64,000 nt of DNA, from NCBI RefSeq assembly GCF_900112395.1, contig NZ_FOLN01000003.1, positions 248,001 through 312,000 of the forward strand. The letters are read 5' to 3'. Made by a program: the position numbers and the translations under genes. Shown here piece after piece: positions 9,625-17,980 of the stretch. Under the pieces are notes generated by a model. That model had not been told where the DNA came from, ran no database searches, and saw only the letters and a program-made list of their open reading frames with translations. Position 1 is the first letter of the stretch; each line of letters opens with the position of its first letter. The DNA is from Algibacter lectus. Its GTDB lineage: Bacteria; Bacteroidota; Bacteroidia; Flavobacteriales; Flavobacteriaceae.

Positions 9625-10395
9625 TTAGTTGTCTGTGTTAAGTTCGTATGTTTTCAGCTCAAGTTGTTCACCATCAAAAACACCATAGGTAAAATATTGA
9701 ATCCAATCTCCAATATTTAAATAATTAGAGTTGTTACCTAAATCAATATTCATTGGTAAGTGTCGGTGACCAAAAATAAAGTAATCACGATGTTTATCTT
9801 CTAGTTTTCGTTTGGCATATTGCACAAGCCATTCGTTTTCTTCTCCTAAAAATGTAGCATCGTCGTCGCCAGAAATAAGTTTGTTTTTAACTGATAAATA
9901 TTGTGCAATTCCTACGCCAATATCTGGGTGTAGCCAACGGAATAACCATTTAAAAAGCGGATTAGTAAATACTTTTTTCATGCGCTTATAACCCTTATCA
10001 TATGGGCCTAAACCGTCGCCATGACCAATAAAAAAGGTTTTGTTATTAAAAACAAACTCCTTGGGTTTATGGTAAACTGGTATGTTAAGTTCTTCTTGAA
10101 AATAGCCATCCATCCAAAGGTCGTGGTTGCCCACAAAATAATGGATCGGTATTCCAGAGTCTGATATTTCGGCAAGTTTCCCTAAGGTTCTTGTAAAACC
10201 TTTTGGGACTACTGTTTTGTATTCAAACCAAAAATCGAATAAATCTCCCATCAAAAATATTACAGCAGCATCATGCTTAATTTCATCTAGCCAAGCCACG
10301 AATTTTTTTTCACGTGGATAAGAGGCTTCCTTTGTTGGAGCTCCTAAATGATTGTCTGAGGCGAAATATATTTTTTTTCCTTTTGGAATTTGCAT
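9625..10395 (-). CDS. lpxH: UDP-2,3-diacylglucosamine diphosphatase
   Basis: A calcineurin-like metallophosphoesterase of 256 residues that cleaves UDP-2,3-diacylglucosamine to lipid X and UMP, the fourth step of lipid A synthesis, at the inner face of the cytoplasmic membrane. The dimetal signature is complete: DNHLG (D-x-H, ~14-18), GDLFDFW (~50), GNHDLW (~109), GHGD (~148) and FGHRH near the C-terminus. Length and motif spacing fit LpxH and its close Bacteroidota relatives. It is convergent with the T9SS cargo gene, with a 17-base gap. The substrate assignment rests on family similarity. Confidence 0.92.
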   Translation of the reverse strand: MQIPKGKKIYFASDNHLGAPTKEASYPREKKFVAWLDEIKHDAAVIFLMGDLFDFWFEYKTVVPKGFTRTLGKLAEISDSGIPIHYFVGNHDLWMDGYFQEELNIPVYHKPKEFVFNNKTFFIGHGDGLGPYDKGYKRMKKVFTNPLFKWLFRWLHPDIGVGIAQYLSVKNKLISGDDDATFLGEENEWLVQYAKRKLEDKHRDYFIFGHRHLPMNIDLGNNSNYLNIGDWIQYFTYGVFDGEQLELKTYELNTDN

Positions 10396-10528
10396 GCTGT
10401 AAATATAACTTTTTTAGGAAGAATGTGTGTTGTTGCAATCATCCTCTGTAAACGGATTCTCTGAGCTTTAAGTGTTCTGTATGCGCATCTTAATTATAAA
10501 AAGATGAACATACAGATGTTTTTTGATT

Positions 10529-11038
10529 TTAGTCAAAAAGAGCTTTAAGTTCCGAGGCTTGGCTTGGTTTTATTTTTCCAGCTAATAATAAACTTAATTG
10601 TTTACGACGCAAAGCTGCATCAAAACGTTCTTTTTCAAGTTTGGTTTCTGGTTGTACTTCTGGCACAGGGATTGGACGTCCAGTTTCATCTACGGCAACA
10701 AAAGTGTAAATGGCTTCGTTAGCTTTGGCGCGGTCGCCAGATTCGCGATCTTCGATCCAAACATCTAAAAAAACTTCCATTGAGGTTTTAAAGGCGCGAG
10801 ATACTTTAGCTTCTACTGTTACTACGCTACCAAGTGGTACGGCACGGTTAAAAGCAACGTGGTTTACCGATGCGGTAACCACAATACGACGCGAGTGTCT
10901 ACGTGCTGCAATGCTGGCTGCGCGGTCCATTCGGGCCAATAATTCGCCACCAAATAAGTTGTTTAACGGGTTGGTTTCACTAGGTAAAACCAAATCTGTC
11001 ATTATAGTTCTAGATTGTTCAGGTGTTTTTACTTGCAT
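10529..11038 (-). CDS. Hotdog-fold acyl-CoA thioesterase
   Basis: A 169-residue protein of the YciA/BACH-type hotdog acyl-CoA thioesterases, which hydrolyse acyl-CoA to free fatty acid and CoA in the cytoplasm. The N-terminal half has the typical NPLNNLFGGELLARMDRAASIAA stretch, which contains the catalytic-region N/GG-x-L-x-x-x-D pattern, followed by VNHVAFNRAVPLGSVV. A short helical C-terminal tail (KQLSLLLAGKIKPSQASEL) is an extra typical of this subgroup. ATG 11038 is preferred over TTG 11041. Chain-length preference cannot be read from sequence. Confidence 0.9.
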   Translation of the reverse strand: MQVKTPEQSRTIMTDLVLPSETNPLNNLFGGELLARMDRAASIAARRHSRRIVVTASVNHVAFNRAVPLGSVVTVEAKVSRAFKTSMEVFLDVWIEDRESGDRAKANEAIYTFVAVDETGRPIPVPEVQPETKLEKERFDAALRRKQLSLLLAGKIKPSQASELKALFD

Positions 11039-11113
11039 CAAAAATAATTAGGTTTATGATGTGGCAAAGTTAACAATTATGCGAGTAAAAGAACCGCGGT
11101 TTTGTAAAAACTA

Positions 11114-12049
11114 CTAGTCTAGTTTTTTTACAAGTAACCAAGCGTCTTTATTGTGCGAAGTTTTAATGTTTTGCAAAGCTTTTCTAGCTTCTGCACGCGT
11201 TTCAAAACTAGCGTAAACAACTTGGTGTAAACCGTATTTATTTGTGCCAATTTTACGTGCACTAAAACCATCTGCTTTAAGTTGTGCTACTGTAGTATCA
11301 CAATTTTCTTCTACTCTAAAAGCACCTGCTACAATATGGAAGTTACCCGTTTGTTTAGAAACGTTTAGCGTTATTGCTGGCAATGGATTTAAATTAAAAG
11401 TAGCTTGTTGTATTTTAGTGTCTAACTGCTTTTCTGCTTCTTGTTGTGCTAATTGGTTATGTGTTTCAATTTGATTCACATAAAAATTAGAAGCCACTAA
11501 ACCTCCAAGTGTTAAAGCAACTACAGCTATTGCAGCATATTTTAAATATGGTCTGCTTTTGCGTTTTTCTGAAGTAACAGTAATTGGTATTACTTTTTCA
11601 ATGCGTTCAGCTTCTTCTTTGTAAAGCTCGCGTGTTACTGCTGGCGATTCAAATTGAGATAATCCAAAAGCATCTGTTAAATAATTTAATTGGTACGATG
11701 GCTCGAATGTAATTTTACCTTCAGTATTAAAAACAAGGTCCCCAATATTTTTGAAGTTTACGGTTTTACCATCGCTTAAATTATCTTTTAAAGCAGCAAC
11801 AAGTTTTGCAATCTTTTTATTTGCAACCTCGAAAGGTATTTTATCTACATCGGCAATATAATGCGCTAATAAACCGTCGTTTTTCTGAATTTGCTCATTA
11901 AAAGATAAAACTTTTTTTGGCGGAAAAAACGCGTTTGTAGTTTCGTTTATCGTTGCAGATACAGTTTGTGTTAAAAATGAACCCAACTCAGGGATAGTAA
12001 CACATTCATATCTATATAGTAAGTCGCTTATGTAGGTATCTAATTGCAT
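11114..12049 (-). CDS. HU-CCDC81 and SPOR domain envelope protein
   Basis: A 311-residue Bacteroidota-type protein. The N-terminal ~130 residues match the paired prokaryotic HU/CCDC81-like domains (LYRYECVTIPELGSFL, then KTVNFKNIGDL). One membrane segment follows at ~172-190 (YAAIAVVALTLGGLVASNFYV). The C-terminal ~75 residues form a SPOR domain (FHIVAGAFRVEENC, then YASFETRAEARKAL), which binds denuded peptidoglycan at division sites. The topology implies a cytosolic DNA- or filament-binding part tethered to a periplasmic septal peptidoglycan sensor; that role is inferred. It is divergent from dprA, with a 104-bp shared promoter region. Confidence 0.9.
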   Translation of the reverse strand: MQLDTYISDLLYRYECVTIPELGSFLTQTVSATINETTNAFFPPKKVLSFNEQIQKNDGLLAHYIADVDKIPFEVANKKIAKLVAALKDNLSDGKTVNFKNIGDLVFNTEGKITFEPSYQLNYLTDAFGLSQFESPAVTRELYKEEAERIEKVIPITVTSEKRKSRPYLKYAAIAVVALTLGGLVASNFYVNQIETHNQLAQQEAEKQLDTKIQQATFNLNPLPAITLNVSKQTGNFHIVAGAFRVEENCDTTVAQLKADGFSARKIGTNKYGLHQVVYASFETRAEARKALQNIKTSHNKDAWLLVKKLD

Positions 12050-12077
12050 AGATACAAAGTTAGAAAATTATAGTTTT

Positions 12078-12092
12078 CGATAAAATTTATCG
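12078..12092. promoter_or_regulatory. Palindrome between divergent SPOR gene and dprA
   Basis: CGATAAAATTTATCG is a perfect 7-bp inverted repeat around one central base, in the middle of the 104-bp divergent promoter region. It is a possible operator for either gene. A chance origin in AT-rich DNA cannot be excluded. Confidence 0.3.
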
Positions 12093-12153
12093 TGATGTTT
12101 TTATTAACAGATTAAAAATTCTTTTATTGTAGATTGAAATTAAGCCTTTTACG

Positions 12154-13257
12154 ATGACAGAAAATGACTTGCTTTACGCTCTAGCCTTACAACATGTGCC
12201 CAATATTGGAGATATTACGGCAAAAAGACTCATTTCTCATTGTGGTTCTGCGGAAGCTGTTCTAAAAGAAAAGAGAACAAATTTACTTAAAATTGATGGT
12301 GTTGGTCAGGTTATTTTAGAAGGTTTGGCTAAACCACATCATTTAAAAGAGGCCGAAAAGGAAATGCGCTTTATTGAAGAGAATAATATTAAAGTCTCAT
12401 ATTTTGAGAATATAGATTATCCCGAAAAGCTAAAGCACTGTATTGATGGACCAATTTTATTATTTCAATCTGGAAATATTGATTTAAAGAAGCAGCACTT
12501 AATTAGTATTGTTGGTGCTCGAAAAATTACCACTAATGGTATTGCTTTTTGCGAAAAATTGGTTGAAACCCTTAAACCATATAATCCGGTTATTATTTCG
12601 GGTTTTGCATATGGAACCGATATTACTGCACATAAAGCAGCTATAAAACATGGTTTGCAAACCGTGGCATGTTTGGCACATGGTCTGGATCAAATTTATC
12701 CAAAAGTACATAAAAAGTATATGGTAGATATGGAGAAAAATGGTGGCTTTTTTACCGATTTTTGGAGTACTGATAATTTTGATAGAAATAATTTTTTAAA
12801 GAGAAATCGTGTTATCGCGGGTTTAAGTGAAGCAACTATTGTAATAGAATCGGCAGAAAAGGGTGGGAGTTTAGTAACCGCAGATATTGCGAACTCTTAT
12901 AATCGGGATGTGTTTGCAGTACCAGGCCGTACCACTGATAGCCAAAGTGTGGGCTGTAATAATTTAATTAAACAGCAACGTGCACACATGCTCACTACCC
13001 CTTTAGACGTGCCCTATATTTTAAATTGGCAATTGCAAGATGCTCAAAAACCAGCCATACAAAAACAATTGTTTGTAGAGTTGGACACTACCGAAAAAGT
13101 GATTTACAATTATTTAAAAGAAAACGAAAAGCAGCAGTTAGATATTATAGCTATTAATTGTAATTTGCCTATTTTTAAAGTAGCTGGCATTTTATTAAAC
13201 ATGGAGTTGAAAGGTGTAGTACGACCACTACCTGGTAAATTGTTCGAAATTCTTTAA
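12154..13257 (+). CDS. dprA: DNA-processing protein DprA
   Basis: Recombination mediator that protects incoming single-stranded DNA and loads RecA during natural transformation. The N-terminus has a helix-hairpin-helix-like region (HVPNIGDITAKRLISHCG). The Rossmann-fold core has LISIVGARKITTNG (~110), IISGFAYGTDITAHKAAI (~148), ACLAHGLDQIYP (~172), RNRVIAGLSEATIVIESAEKGGSL (~220) and FAVPGRTTDSQSVGCNNLI (~253). The C-terminal ~60 residues are the winged-helix domain seen in many DprA proteins. 367 residues is the normal length. Other competence genes are not in this window. Confidence 0.96.
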   Translation: MTENDLLYALALQHVPNIGDITAKRLISHCGSAEAVLKEKRTNLLKIDGVGQVILEGLAKPHHLKEAEKEMRFIEENNIKVSYFENIDYPEKLKHCIDGPILLFQSGNIDLKKQHLISIVGARKITTNGIAFCEKLVETLKPYNPVIISGFAYGTDITAHKAAIKHGLQTVACLAHGLDQIYPKVHKKYMVDMEKNGGFFTDFWSTDNFDRNNFLKRNRVIAGLSEATIVIESAEKGGSLVTADIANSYNRDVFAVPGRTTDSQSVGCNNLIKQQRAHMLTTPLDVPYILNWQLQDAQKPAIQKQLFVELDTTEKVIYNYLKENEKQQLDIIAINCNLPIFKVAGILLNMELKGVVRPLPGKLFEIL

Positions 13258-13305
13258 CATATAAATGCAGTTACTGTTAAGCGATTTAATCATTAAAAAA
13301 CTAAA

Positions 13306-14214
13306 ATGCTTCAAGTCAATACTATTTCTTTTTCTTATCAAAAAACAGAGATTTTAAAAAATATTTCTTTTTCTGTAAAAGCAGGAGAACAGCTTTCTAT
13401 TATTGGAGAAAGTGGTTCTGGTAAAAGCACGCTTTTAAAATTGCTTTATGGCGAATTCGATTTAAATTCGGGGCGACTTTTTTGGCGAGATACGGAAATT
13501 CTTGGTCCTAAATATAACTTGGTAGTTGGTTACGATTTTATGAAGTATGTAGCGCAAGAGTTCGATTTAATGCCTTTTACCTCGGTTGCCGAAAATATAG
13601 GTGCTTTTTTGTCTAACTTTTATCCTGAAGAAAAGCAAGAACGTATTAAAGAATTGCTTGAAGTTGTAGAACTTACTGCCTTTGCGAAAGTGAAAGTGAA
13701 AACCTTGAGTGGTGGGCAAAAGCAACGTGTTGCTTTGGCTAGAGCTTTGGCTAAAGAACCTGAAATTATGTTGCTAGACGAGCCGTTTAGTCATATTGAT
13801 AATTTTAAAAAACAATCTTTACGCCGTAACGTTTTTAAATATTTAAAACTGAAAAATATTGCTTGTGTTGTTGCCACCCACGACAAAGAAGATGTATTAG
13901 GTTTTGCTGATAGAATGTTAATTTTAAATAACCATGAAGTAGAGGAGGAAGGCTCTCCCGAAGATCTTTTTAAAAACCCAAAAACACCTTTAATAGCATC
14001 CTTTTTTGGTGAGTTTAATGTTATAGATAATAAAATTATTTATGCTCATCAGCTTGAAGTGGTTGAAGATTCTAGTTTGAAAGTTAGAGTGAAACAAACT
14101 TATTTTAAAGGCCATTATTATTTAATAGGAGCTGATTTAAATGGAGAGTTGGTGTTCTTTGAGCATAAAAAACCTCTTGATGTAGATACTGAGGTTTGCC
14201 TTGTGATTAACTAG
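13306..14214 (+). CDS. ABC transporter ATP-binding protein without adjacent permease
   Basis: A complete ABC ATPase: Walker A GESGSGKST (~38), Q-loop region VAQEFDLMPF, signature LSGGQKQRVALARALA (~138), Walker B EIMLLDEPF (~158) and switch histidine VVATHDKED (~190). The order and the LSGGQKQR signature resemble importer ATPases of the polyamine/sulfate/iron type. An extra ~80 residues at the C-terminus form a beta-rich tail, perhaps TOBE-like. There is no permease or binding protein on either side, so the partner must be encoded elsewhere or the protein acts alone. The gene is 48 bp downstream of dprA on the same strand. Confidence 0.9.
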   Translation: MLQVNTISFSYQKTEILKNISFSVKAGEQLSIIGESGSGKSTLLKLLYGEFDLNSGRLFWRDTEILGPKYNLVVGYDFMKYVAQEFDLMPFTSVAENIGAFLSNFYPEEKQERIKELLEVVELTAFAKVKVKTLSGGQKQRVALARALAKEPEIMLLDEPFSHIDNFKKQSLRRNVFKYLKLKNIACVVATHDKEDVLGFADRMLILNNHEVEEEGSPEDLFKNPKTPLIASFFGEFNVIDNKIIYAHQLEVVEDSSLKVRVKQTYFKGHYYLIGADLNGELVFFEHKKPLDVDTEVCLVIN

Positions 14215-14221
14215 ATTAAAA

Positions 14222-14268
14222 CAAAAAAAGAATGAAGATTATGGGGGCAATCGTCACTCTTTTTTTGT
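14222..14268 (+). terminator. Intrinsic terminator after the ABC ATPase gene
   Basis: An A-rich arm with AAAAAAAGAATGA pairs with TCACTCTTTTTTT (one wobble position), with a loop around GGGGG. The right arm is itself a T-tract, as expected for a flavobacterial terminator right after the stop at 14214. Confidence 0.6.
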
Positions 14269-14493
14269 TGATAATAGGTTAAAATTAATATAGGTTTAGT
14301 AAGGTAGATTTATGTTTTCTTCTTCTTAATGTTTTTTTTATTCTGTATTACTATTTGTGTAATAGATTAATGATACTGTAAAAGTAAATAAAGGGCACGT
14401 TTATTCGGTTAGGGCATTGCCCTATATTAAAAGGGTGATTTTCCTGTTTTTTTGTAAAAATTTTAATAATAAAGTAATGGGCGTGCGCTTTAT

Positions 14494-14520
14494 TTGTTTC
14501 ATTCTATTTCTTTATTTTTG
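14494..14520 (+). promoter_or_regulatory. Candidate promoter of the HAD hydrolase gene
   Basis: TATTTTTG at 14513-14520 matches the Bacteroidota -7 consensus TAnnTTTG. TTG lies at 14494-14496 with a 16-base gap, shorter than the usual 19-21. The distance to the ATG is 48 bases. Confidence 0.4.
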
Positions 14521-14568
14521 GTTACGTATTGAGCTTAGCGCTATTATTCACAAAGAAGAAACTTACAA

Positions 14569-15189
14569 ATGAAAACTATAAAAAATATTATTTTCGATTT
14601 AGGCGGAGTTATTTTGAATTTAGATGTTCCGAAAACCATTAGTGAATTGCAGACTATTGGAATTGATAATATTGTGAATAAAACAGGACACCATTACGAG
14701 TATTCGTTTTTTTATGATTTTGAAATAGGTAAGATTTCTAAAGAAGAGTTTCTAGAGGCTTTATTTAAATTATCGAGTAAAGCACCAAATCATGAAGCTA
14801 TTAAAGTCGCTTGGAATGCTATGATTTTAGATATGCCAAAAGCGCGTATTGCATTTATAGAAAGTTTAAAAGGAAAGTATAATCTTTATCTTTTGAGTAA
14901 TACAAATGCTATTCATCAGAAGCATTTTTTAGATGAATTTGAAACTGCAAATGGTTATAAATTCAATAATTTGTTTACAAAAGCATATTATTCACACGAA
15001 GTAAAGATTAGAAAACCAGATGCAGGTATTTTTAATTTTCTTTTGAAGGATAGCAATTTAAAACCGGAAGAATCTATTTTTATTGATGACTCGATTGATA
15101 ATATCAAGGCTGCGGAGAACTTAGGTATACAGACTTTCCATGTAAAAGATTATAATTTACTGTCTGATTTTGCGAGCCAAGTATTATAA
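14569..15189 (+). CDS. HAD superfamily (subfamily IA) phosphatase
   Basis: A 206-residue haloacid dehalogenase-type hydrolase. Motif I is IFDLGGVILNLD (nucleophile Asp ~10, with G at the usual acid/base position as in YihX-like members). Motif II is LLSNTNA (~110), the motif III lysine is in RKPDAGIF (~146), and motif IV is FIDDSIDNIKAAENLGI (~167). The closest general type is the YihX/epoxide-hydrolase-N-like sugar phosphatase group. The substrate is unknown. Its stop overlaps the convergent GreA-like gene by 6 bases. Confidence 0.88.
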   Translation: MKTIKNIIFDLGGVILNLDVPKTISELQTIGIDNIVNKTGHHYEYSFFYDFEIGKISKEEFLEALFKLSSKAPNHEAIKVAWNAMILDMPKARIAFIESLKGKYNLYLLSNTNAIHQKHFLDEFETANGYKFNNLFTKAYYSHEVKIRKPDAGIFNFLLKDSNLKPEESIFIDDSIDNIKAAENLGIQTFHVKDYNLLSDFASQVL

Positions 15190-15645
15190 TACCGATTTTA
15201 TTTTAAAATTTTGCACTCTAAATGTAATAGCGTCGTTAATTGTTTTGCCCATTAATAATATACCAATGGGTGTGTTAGGAGATATGGCGTAGAATTTTTG
15301 ATTGTTGTACGTTAACTCGCCAGCACTAATTGCGATATAATAATTAGCTTGATTAGTATAAATTACACTGCCTAAACCTACTGTTTGTGATGTTGTTGAT
15401 ACATCAATTTTAGAAAGGGCTACTTTGGTTTTGTTAATTTCGGCTAATTGATTTCCTGCTTTTTCACGTTCTAATTGCAACATAGCTCGGCCTGTTTCGT
15501 GCTTGTCGCCTGCACTACTTTTGGTTTCGGAAGTTAAAGATTCTTGAATTTCGTTAATCGTATTTTGTATGGTTTGAAATCTAGAATCTATAGACTCTAA
15601 ACAGAGGTTAAATAAGTTTTGCTTAATGTCTAATGCTTCTTTCAT
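15184..15645 (-). CDS. GreA/GreB C-terminal-like protein of unknown function
   Basis: A 153-residue cytoplasmic protein. The N-terminal ~75 residues are a predicted coiled coil (long helices rich in E, K, Q), and the C-terminal part is a small beta domain with SPNTPIGILLMGKTINDAITF, like the SSPIGKALLGKKVGD region of GreA/GreB. This layout suggests a protein binding in the RNA polymerase secondary channel, but the acidic loop tip of GreA cannot be confirmed. Homologues are sometimes labelled 3-oxoacyl-ACP synthase, which the sequence does not support, as there is no thiolase fold or catalytic Cys. Confidence 0.75.
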   Translation of the reverse strand: MKEALDIKQNLFNLCLESIDSRFQTIQNTINEIQESLTSETKSSAGDKHETGRAMLQLEREKAGNQLAEINKTKVALSKIDVSTTSQTVGLGSVIYTNQANYYIAISAGELTYNNQKFYAISPNTPIGILLMGKTINDAITFRVQNFKIKSVL

Positions 15646-15809
15646 GAGGTTTTGCGTATTCCGGACGACTAAAATAATGTATTTTTATTGTAATAATGAA
15701 GATGCTTATAGGGTTTTGTAAATACCGTAGTTGTTATGATAAATGGATTGTTTTTTTTCAATAAAACGGCTGTATCTTGTTAATTTACTGTTTTTTGATG
15801 TAGCCTAAA

Positions 15810-15972
15810 TTTGCGTTAGGGATTGATGCGGCATCTTTTTTTTGTGCTAAAAAGACCTACAAGTTTGTTGTGAAGCCTTTTATTTGATGTGAAAAAATAG
15901 TGATAGTTTATGATACGGAATTGCACAAATAAAGATATAGCGGAAAGCCCGACCCTTGTGGTAACGCCCGAA
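15810..15972 (+). ncRNA. Structured intergenic element, copy A
   Basis: It shares a 5' box (GCGTTAGGGATTGA-N2-CGGC, from 15813) and a 3' box (AGCCCGACCC, then GTAACGCCC, 15947-15969) with copy B at 54736. GCGTTA (15813-15818) can pair with TAACGC (15962-15967) to close the element. Between the boxes lies an unrelated hairpin in which TTTGTGC (15841-15847) pairs with GCACAAA (15923-15929), extended by ATCTTT with AAAGAT. ACC/GGT near the 3' end can form a third small stem. It could be a structured RNA, a 3'-UTR element or a miniature mobile element; the strand is not proven. Confidence 0.55.
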
Positions 15973-15996
15973 TAATATGCTGATTTTTAAGCAAAA

Positions 15997-16025
15997 AAAA
16001 CTCCGAAAATGATTTCCGGAGTTTT
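15997..16025 (-). terminator. Terminator of the accBC genes
   Basis: AAAACTCC...GGAGTTTT with GAAAT/ATTTC extending the stem around a tiny loop. It lies 7 bases beyond the accC stop, is flanked by A/T tracts and should work in both directions. Confidence 0.8.
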
Positions 16026-16031
16026 AAATAT

Positions 16032-17384
16032 TTATTCTTCAATTTGTTTTTGCATTACAAAATCGTCCATGAAGGCCGTGGTATAGTTACCTGCCAAATA
16101 ATCTGGATGATCCATTAATTGTCTATGGAACGGGATAGTTGTTTTGATGCCTTCGATAACGAATTCATCTAACGCACGTTTCATTTTGTTAATGGCTTCT
16201 TCTCTAGTTTGCGCTGTTGTAATTAACTTTGCAATCATAGAATCGTAGTTTGGTGGGATAGCATAACCTGCGTAAACATGAGTGTCTAAGCGTACACCAT
16301 GGCCTCCTGGCGCGTGTAGTGTAGTTATTAATCCTGGTGAAGGTCTAAAGTTGTTAAATGGATCTTCAGCATTGATACGACATTCTATAGAGTGTAATTT
16401 TGGTGTGTAGTTTTTACCTGAAATTGGCACGCCCGCAGCTACTAAAATTTGCTCACGAATTAAATCAAAATCGATTACTTGCTCTGTAATTGGGTGTTCT
16501 ACTTGGATACGAGTGTTCATTTCCATGAAGTAGAAGTTACGGTGCTTATCCACTAAGAATTCTATTGTTCCTGCGCCTTCGTATTTAATGTATTCTGATG
16601 CTTTTACAGCAGCTTCTCCCATTTTTTTACGTAAAGCTGTCGTCATGAATGGCGATGGAACTTCTTCTGTTAATTTTTGATGACGACGTTGGATTGAGCA
16701 GTCTCTTTCTGATAAGTGACAGGCTTTACCGTTAGAATCGCCTACAATTTGGATTTCGATATGGCGAGGCTCTTCAATAAGCTTCTCCATGTACATATCG
16801 TCATTTCCAAAGGCTGCTTTAGATTCTTGTCTAGCAGAATCCCAGGCATCTTTAAGATCTTCTGGTTTAAAAACGCCACGCATACCTTTACCACCACCAC
16901 CGGCAGAGGCTTTTAACATTACAGGGTAGCCAGTTTCTTCGGCTATACGTATGCAATCTTCAAAGGTTTCAATAATACCATCACTTCCTGGTACGCAAGG
17001 TACACCGGCAGCTTTCATGGTTTCTTTAGCATTTGCTTTATCTCCCATTCTATCAATCATCTCTGGAGATGCACCAATGAATTTAATACCGTGTTCTTCA
17101 CATATTTTAGAAAACTTAGCGTTTTCTGATAAAAAACCGTATCCTGGGTGAATGGCATCTGCGTTTGTTATTTCTGCCGCAGATATAATATTTGACATTT
17201 TTAAGTAAGACTCGCTACTTGCTGCTGGGCCAATACATACGGCTTCGTCTGCAAATTTTACGTGTAAACTTTCGGCATCTGCAGTAGAGTATACGGCAAC
17301 CGTTTTTATGCCCATTTCTTTACAGGTTCTGATAACACGTAGTGCTATTTCCCCTCTATTGGCAATTAATATTTTTTTAAACAT
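16032..17384 (-). CDS. accC: Biotin carboxylase subunit of acetyl-CoA carboxylase
   Basis: Carboxylates the biotin on AccB using ATP and bicarbonate, the first half of malonyl-CoA formation. All parts of the 450-residue family are present: N-terminal [21 protein letters not shown]-grasp glycine loop [14 protein letters not shown] (~160), [14 protein letters not shown] (~205), [14 protein letters not shown] (~227), [15 protein letters not shown] (~287) and C-terminal [10 protein letters not shown] (~330). It follows accB on the same strand after a 91-base spacer that contains 7-base tandem repeats. Confidence 0.98.
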   Translation of the reverse strand: MFKKILIANRGEIALRVIRTCKEMGIKTVAVYSTADAESLHVKFADEAVCIGPAASSESYLKMSNIISAAEITNADAIHPGYGFLSENAKFSKICEEHGIKFIGASPEMIDRMGDKANAKETMKAAGVPCVPGSDGIIETFEDCIRIAEETGYPVMLKASAGGGGKGMRGVFKPEDLKDAWDSARQESKAAFGNDDMYMEKLIEEPRHIEIQIVGDSNGKACHLSERDCSIQRRHQKLTEEVPSPFMTTALRKKMGEAAVKASEYIKYEGAGTIEFLVDKHRNFYFMEMNTRIQVEHPITEQVIDFDLIREQILVAAGVPISGKNYTPKLHSIECRINAEDPFNNFRPSPGLITTLHAPGGHGVRLDTHVYAGYAIPPNYDSMIAKLITTAQTREEAINKMKRALDEFVIEGIKTTIPFHRQLMDHPDYLAGNYTTAFMDDFVMQKQIEE

Positions 17385-17444
17385 ATCTTTTTATGAGTTT
17401 AAGAGTTTATGGTTTATGAGAATATAAGTTTAACACGCGGTGCT

Positions 17445-17472
17445 AGACTTTAGACTTTAAACTTTAAACTTC
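17445..17472. repeat. Heptamer tandem repeat in the accB-accC spacer
   Basis: Four consecutive 7-base units AGACTTT, AGACTTT, AAACTTT, AAACTTC (plus strand) begin three bases after the accB stop. On the coding strand they read as TTTAAAG/TCTAAAG units. The rest of the spacer has further loose ATAAAC-type repeats. Compare the heptamers in the bat operon at 26150 and 29852. Confidence 0.7.
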
Positions 17473-17475
17473 AAA

Positions 17476-17955
17476 TTAAGATGGATCTACTAAGAATAAT
17501 GGTTGGTCGAATTCTACTGGTGAAGAATCGTCTACTAATATTTTTACTATTTTACCAGAAACTTCAGATTCAATTTCATTGAAAAGTTTCATAGCTTCAA
17601 TAATACAAAGTACGTCACCTTCTGCAATAGTTTGACCTACTTCAACAAATAAAGGTTTATCTGGAGATGGTTTTCTATAGAATGTACCAATAATTGGTGA
17701 CTTAATAGTTATATATTTTGAATCTTCGTCTGCCGGTGCTGCAACAGGAGCTACTGCTTCTGTTTGTACAGGAGCTGCTACTGGTTGTGCTATTTGTGGC
17801 ATTTGATGAGTTGCAGGAACTTGGTGCACGATAGTTGTATCGGACTCTGAACCTGTTCTAATGGTGATTTTAATATCATCCATTTCTAGTTTAACCTCGC
17901 TTGCTCCAGATTTTGCAACAAATTTGATTAAGTTTTGAATCTCTTTTATATCCAT
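17476..17955 (-). CDS. accB: Biotin carboxyl carrier protein of acetyl-CoA carboxylase
   Basis: 159 residues. The N-terminal helical part ([17 protein letters not shown]) is followed by a Pro/Ala/Gln-rich mobile linker (~45-75) and the biotinyl domain with [11 protein letters not shown]; Lys ~123 is the biotin attachment site. It carries carboxybiotin between AccC and the carboxyltransferase. It sits 25 bases downstream of fabH and upstream of accC, the standard Bacteroidota order. Confidence 0.97.
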   Translation of the reverse strand: MDIKEIQNLIKFVAKSGASEVKLEMDDIKITIRTGSESDTTIVHQVPATHQMPQIAQPVAAPVQTEAVAPVAAPADEDSKYITIKSPIIGTFYRKPSPDKPLFVEVGQTIAEGDVLCIIEAMKLFNEIESEVSGKIVKILVDDSSPVEFDQPLFLVDPS

Positions 17956-17980
17956 AATTTTGGTGTTTTAAGGTTGGTTA

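Larger units (their letters stand above)
14215..14568. other. Intergenic region between ABC ATPase and HAD gene
   Basis: 354 bases without a gene. It holds a terminator-like hairpin at its left end, a small perfect inverted repeat AGGGCA-T-TGCCCT at 14411-14423, and a promoter-like box just upstream of the HAD gene. Nothing else was recognised in it. Confidence 0.6.
15646..16031. other. Intergenic region with structured element and terminator
   Basis: 386 bases without a gene. It contains copy A of a dispersed structured element (15810-15972) and the accC terminator (15997-16025). The remaining ~165 bases next to the GreA-like start presumably hold its promoter, but no convincing box was found. 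Confidence 0.6.

Noticed and set aside
14411-14423. AGGGCA-T-TGCCCT palindrome
   Set aside because: Perfect but only 6 bp per arm and not near a promoter box; mentioned only in the intergenic note.
15184-15645. 3-oxoacyl-ACP synthase label
   Set aside because: 153 residues, coiled coil plus GreA-like end; no thiolase fold, Cys, His or Asn catalytic residues.
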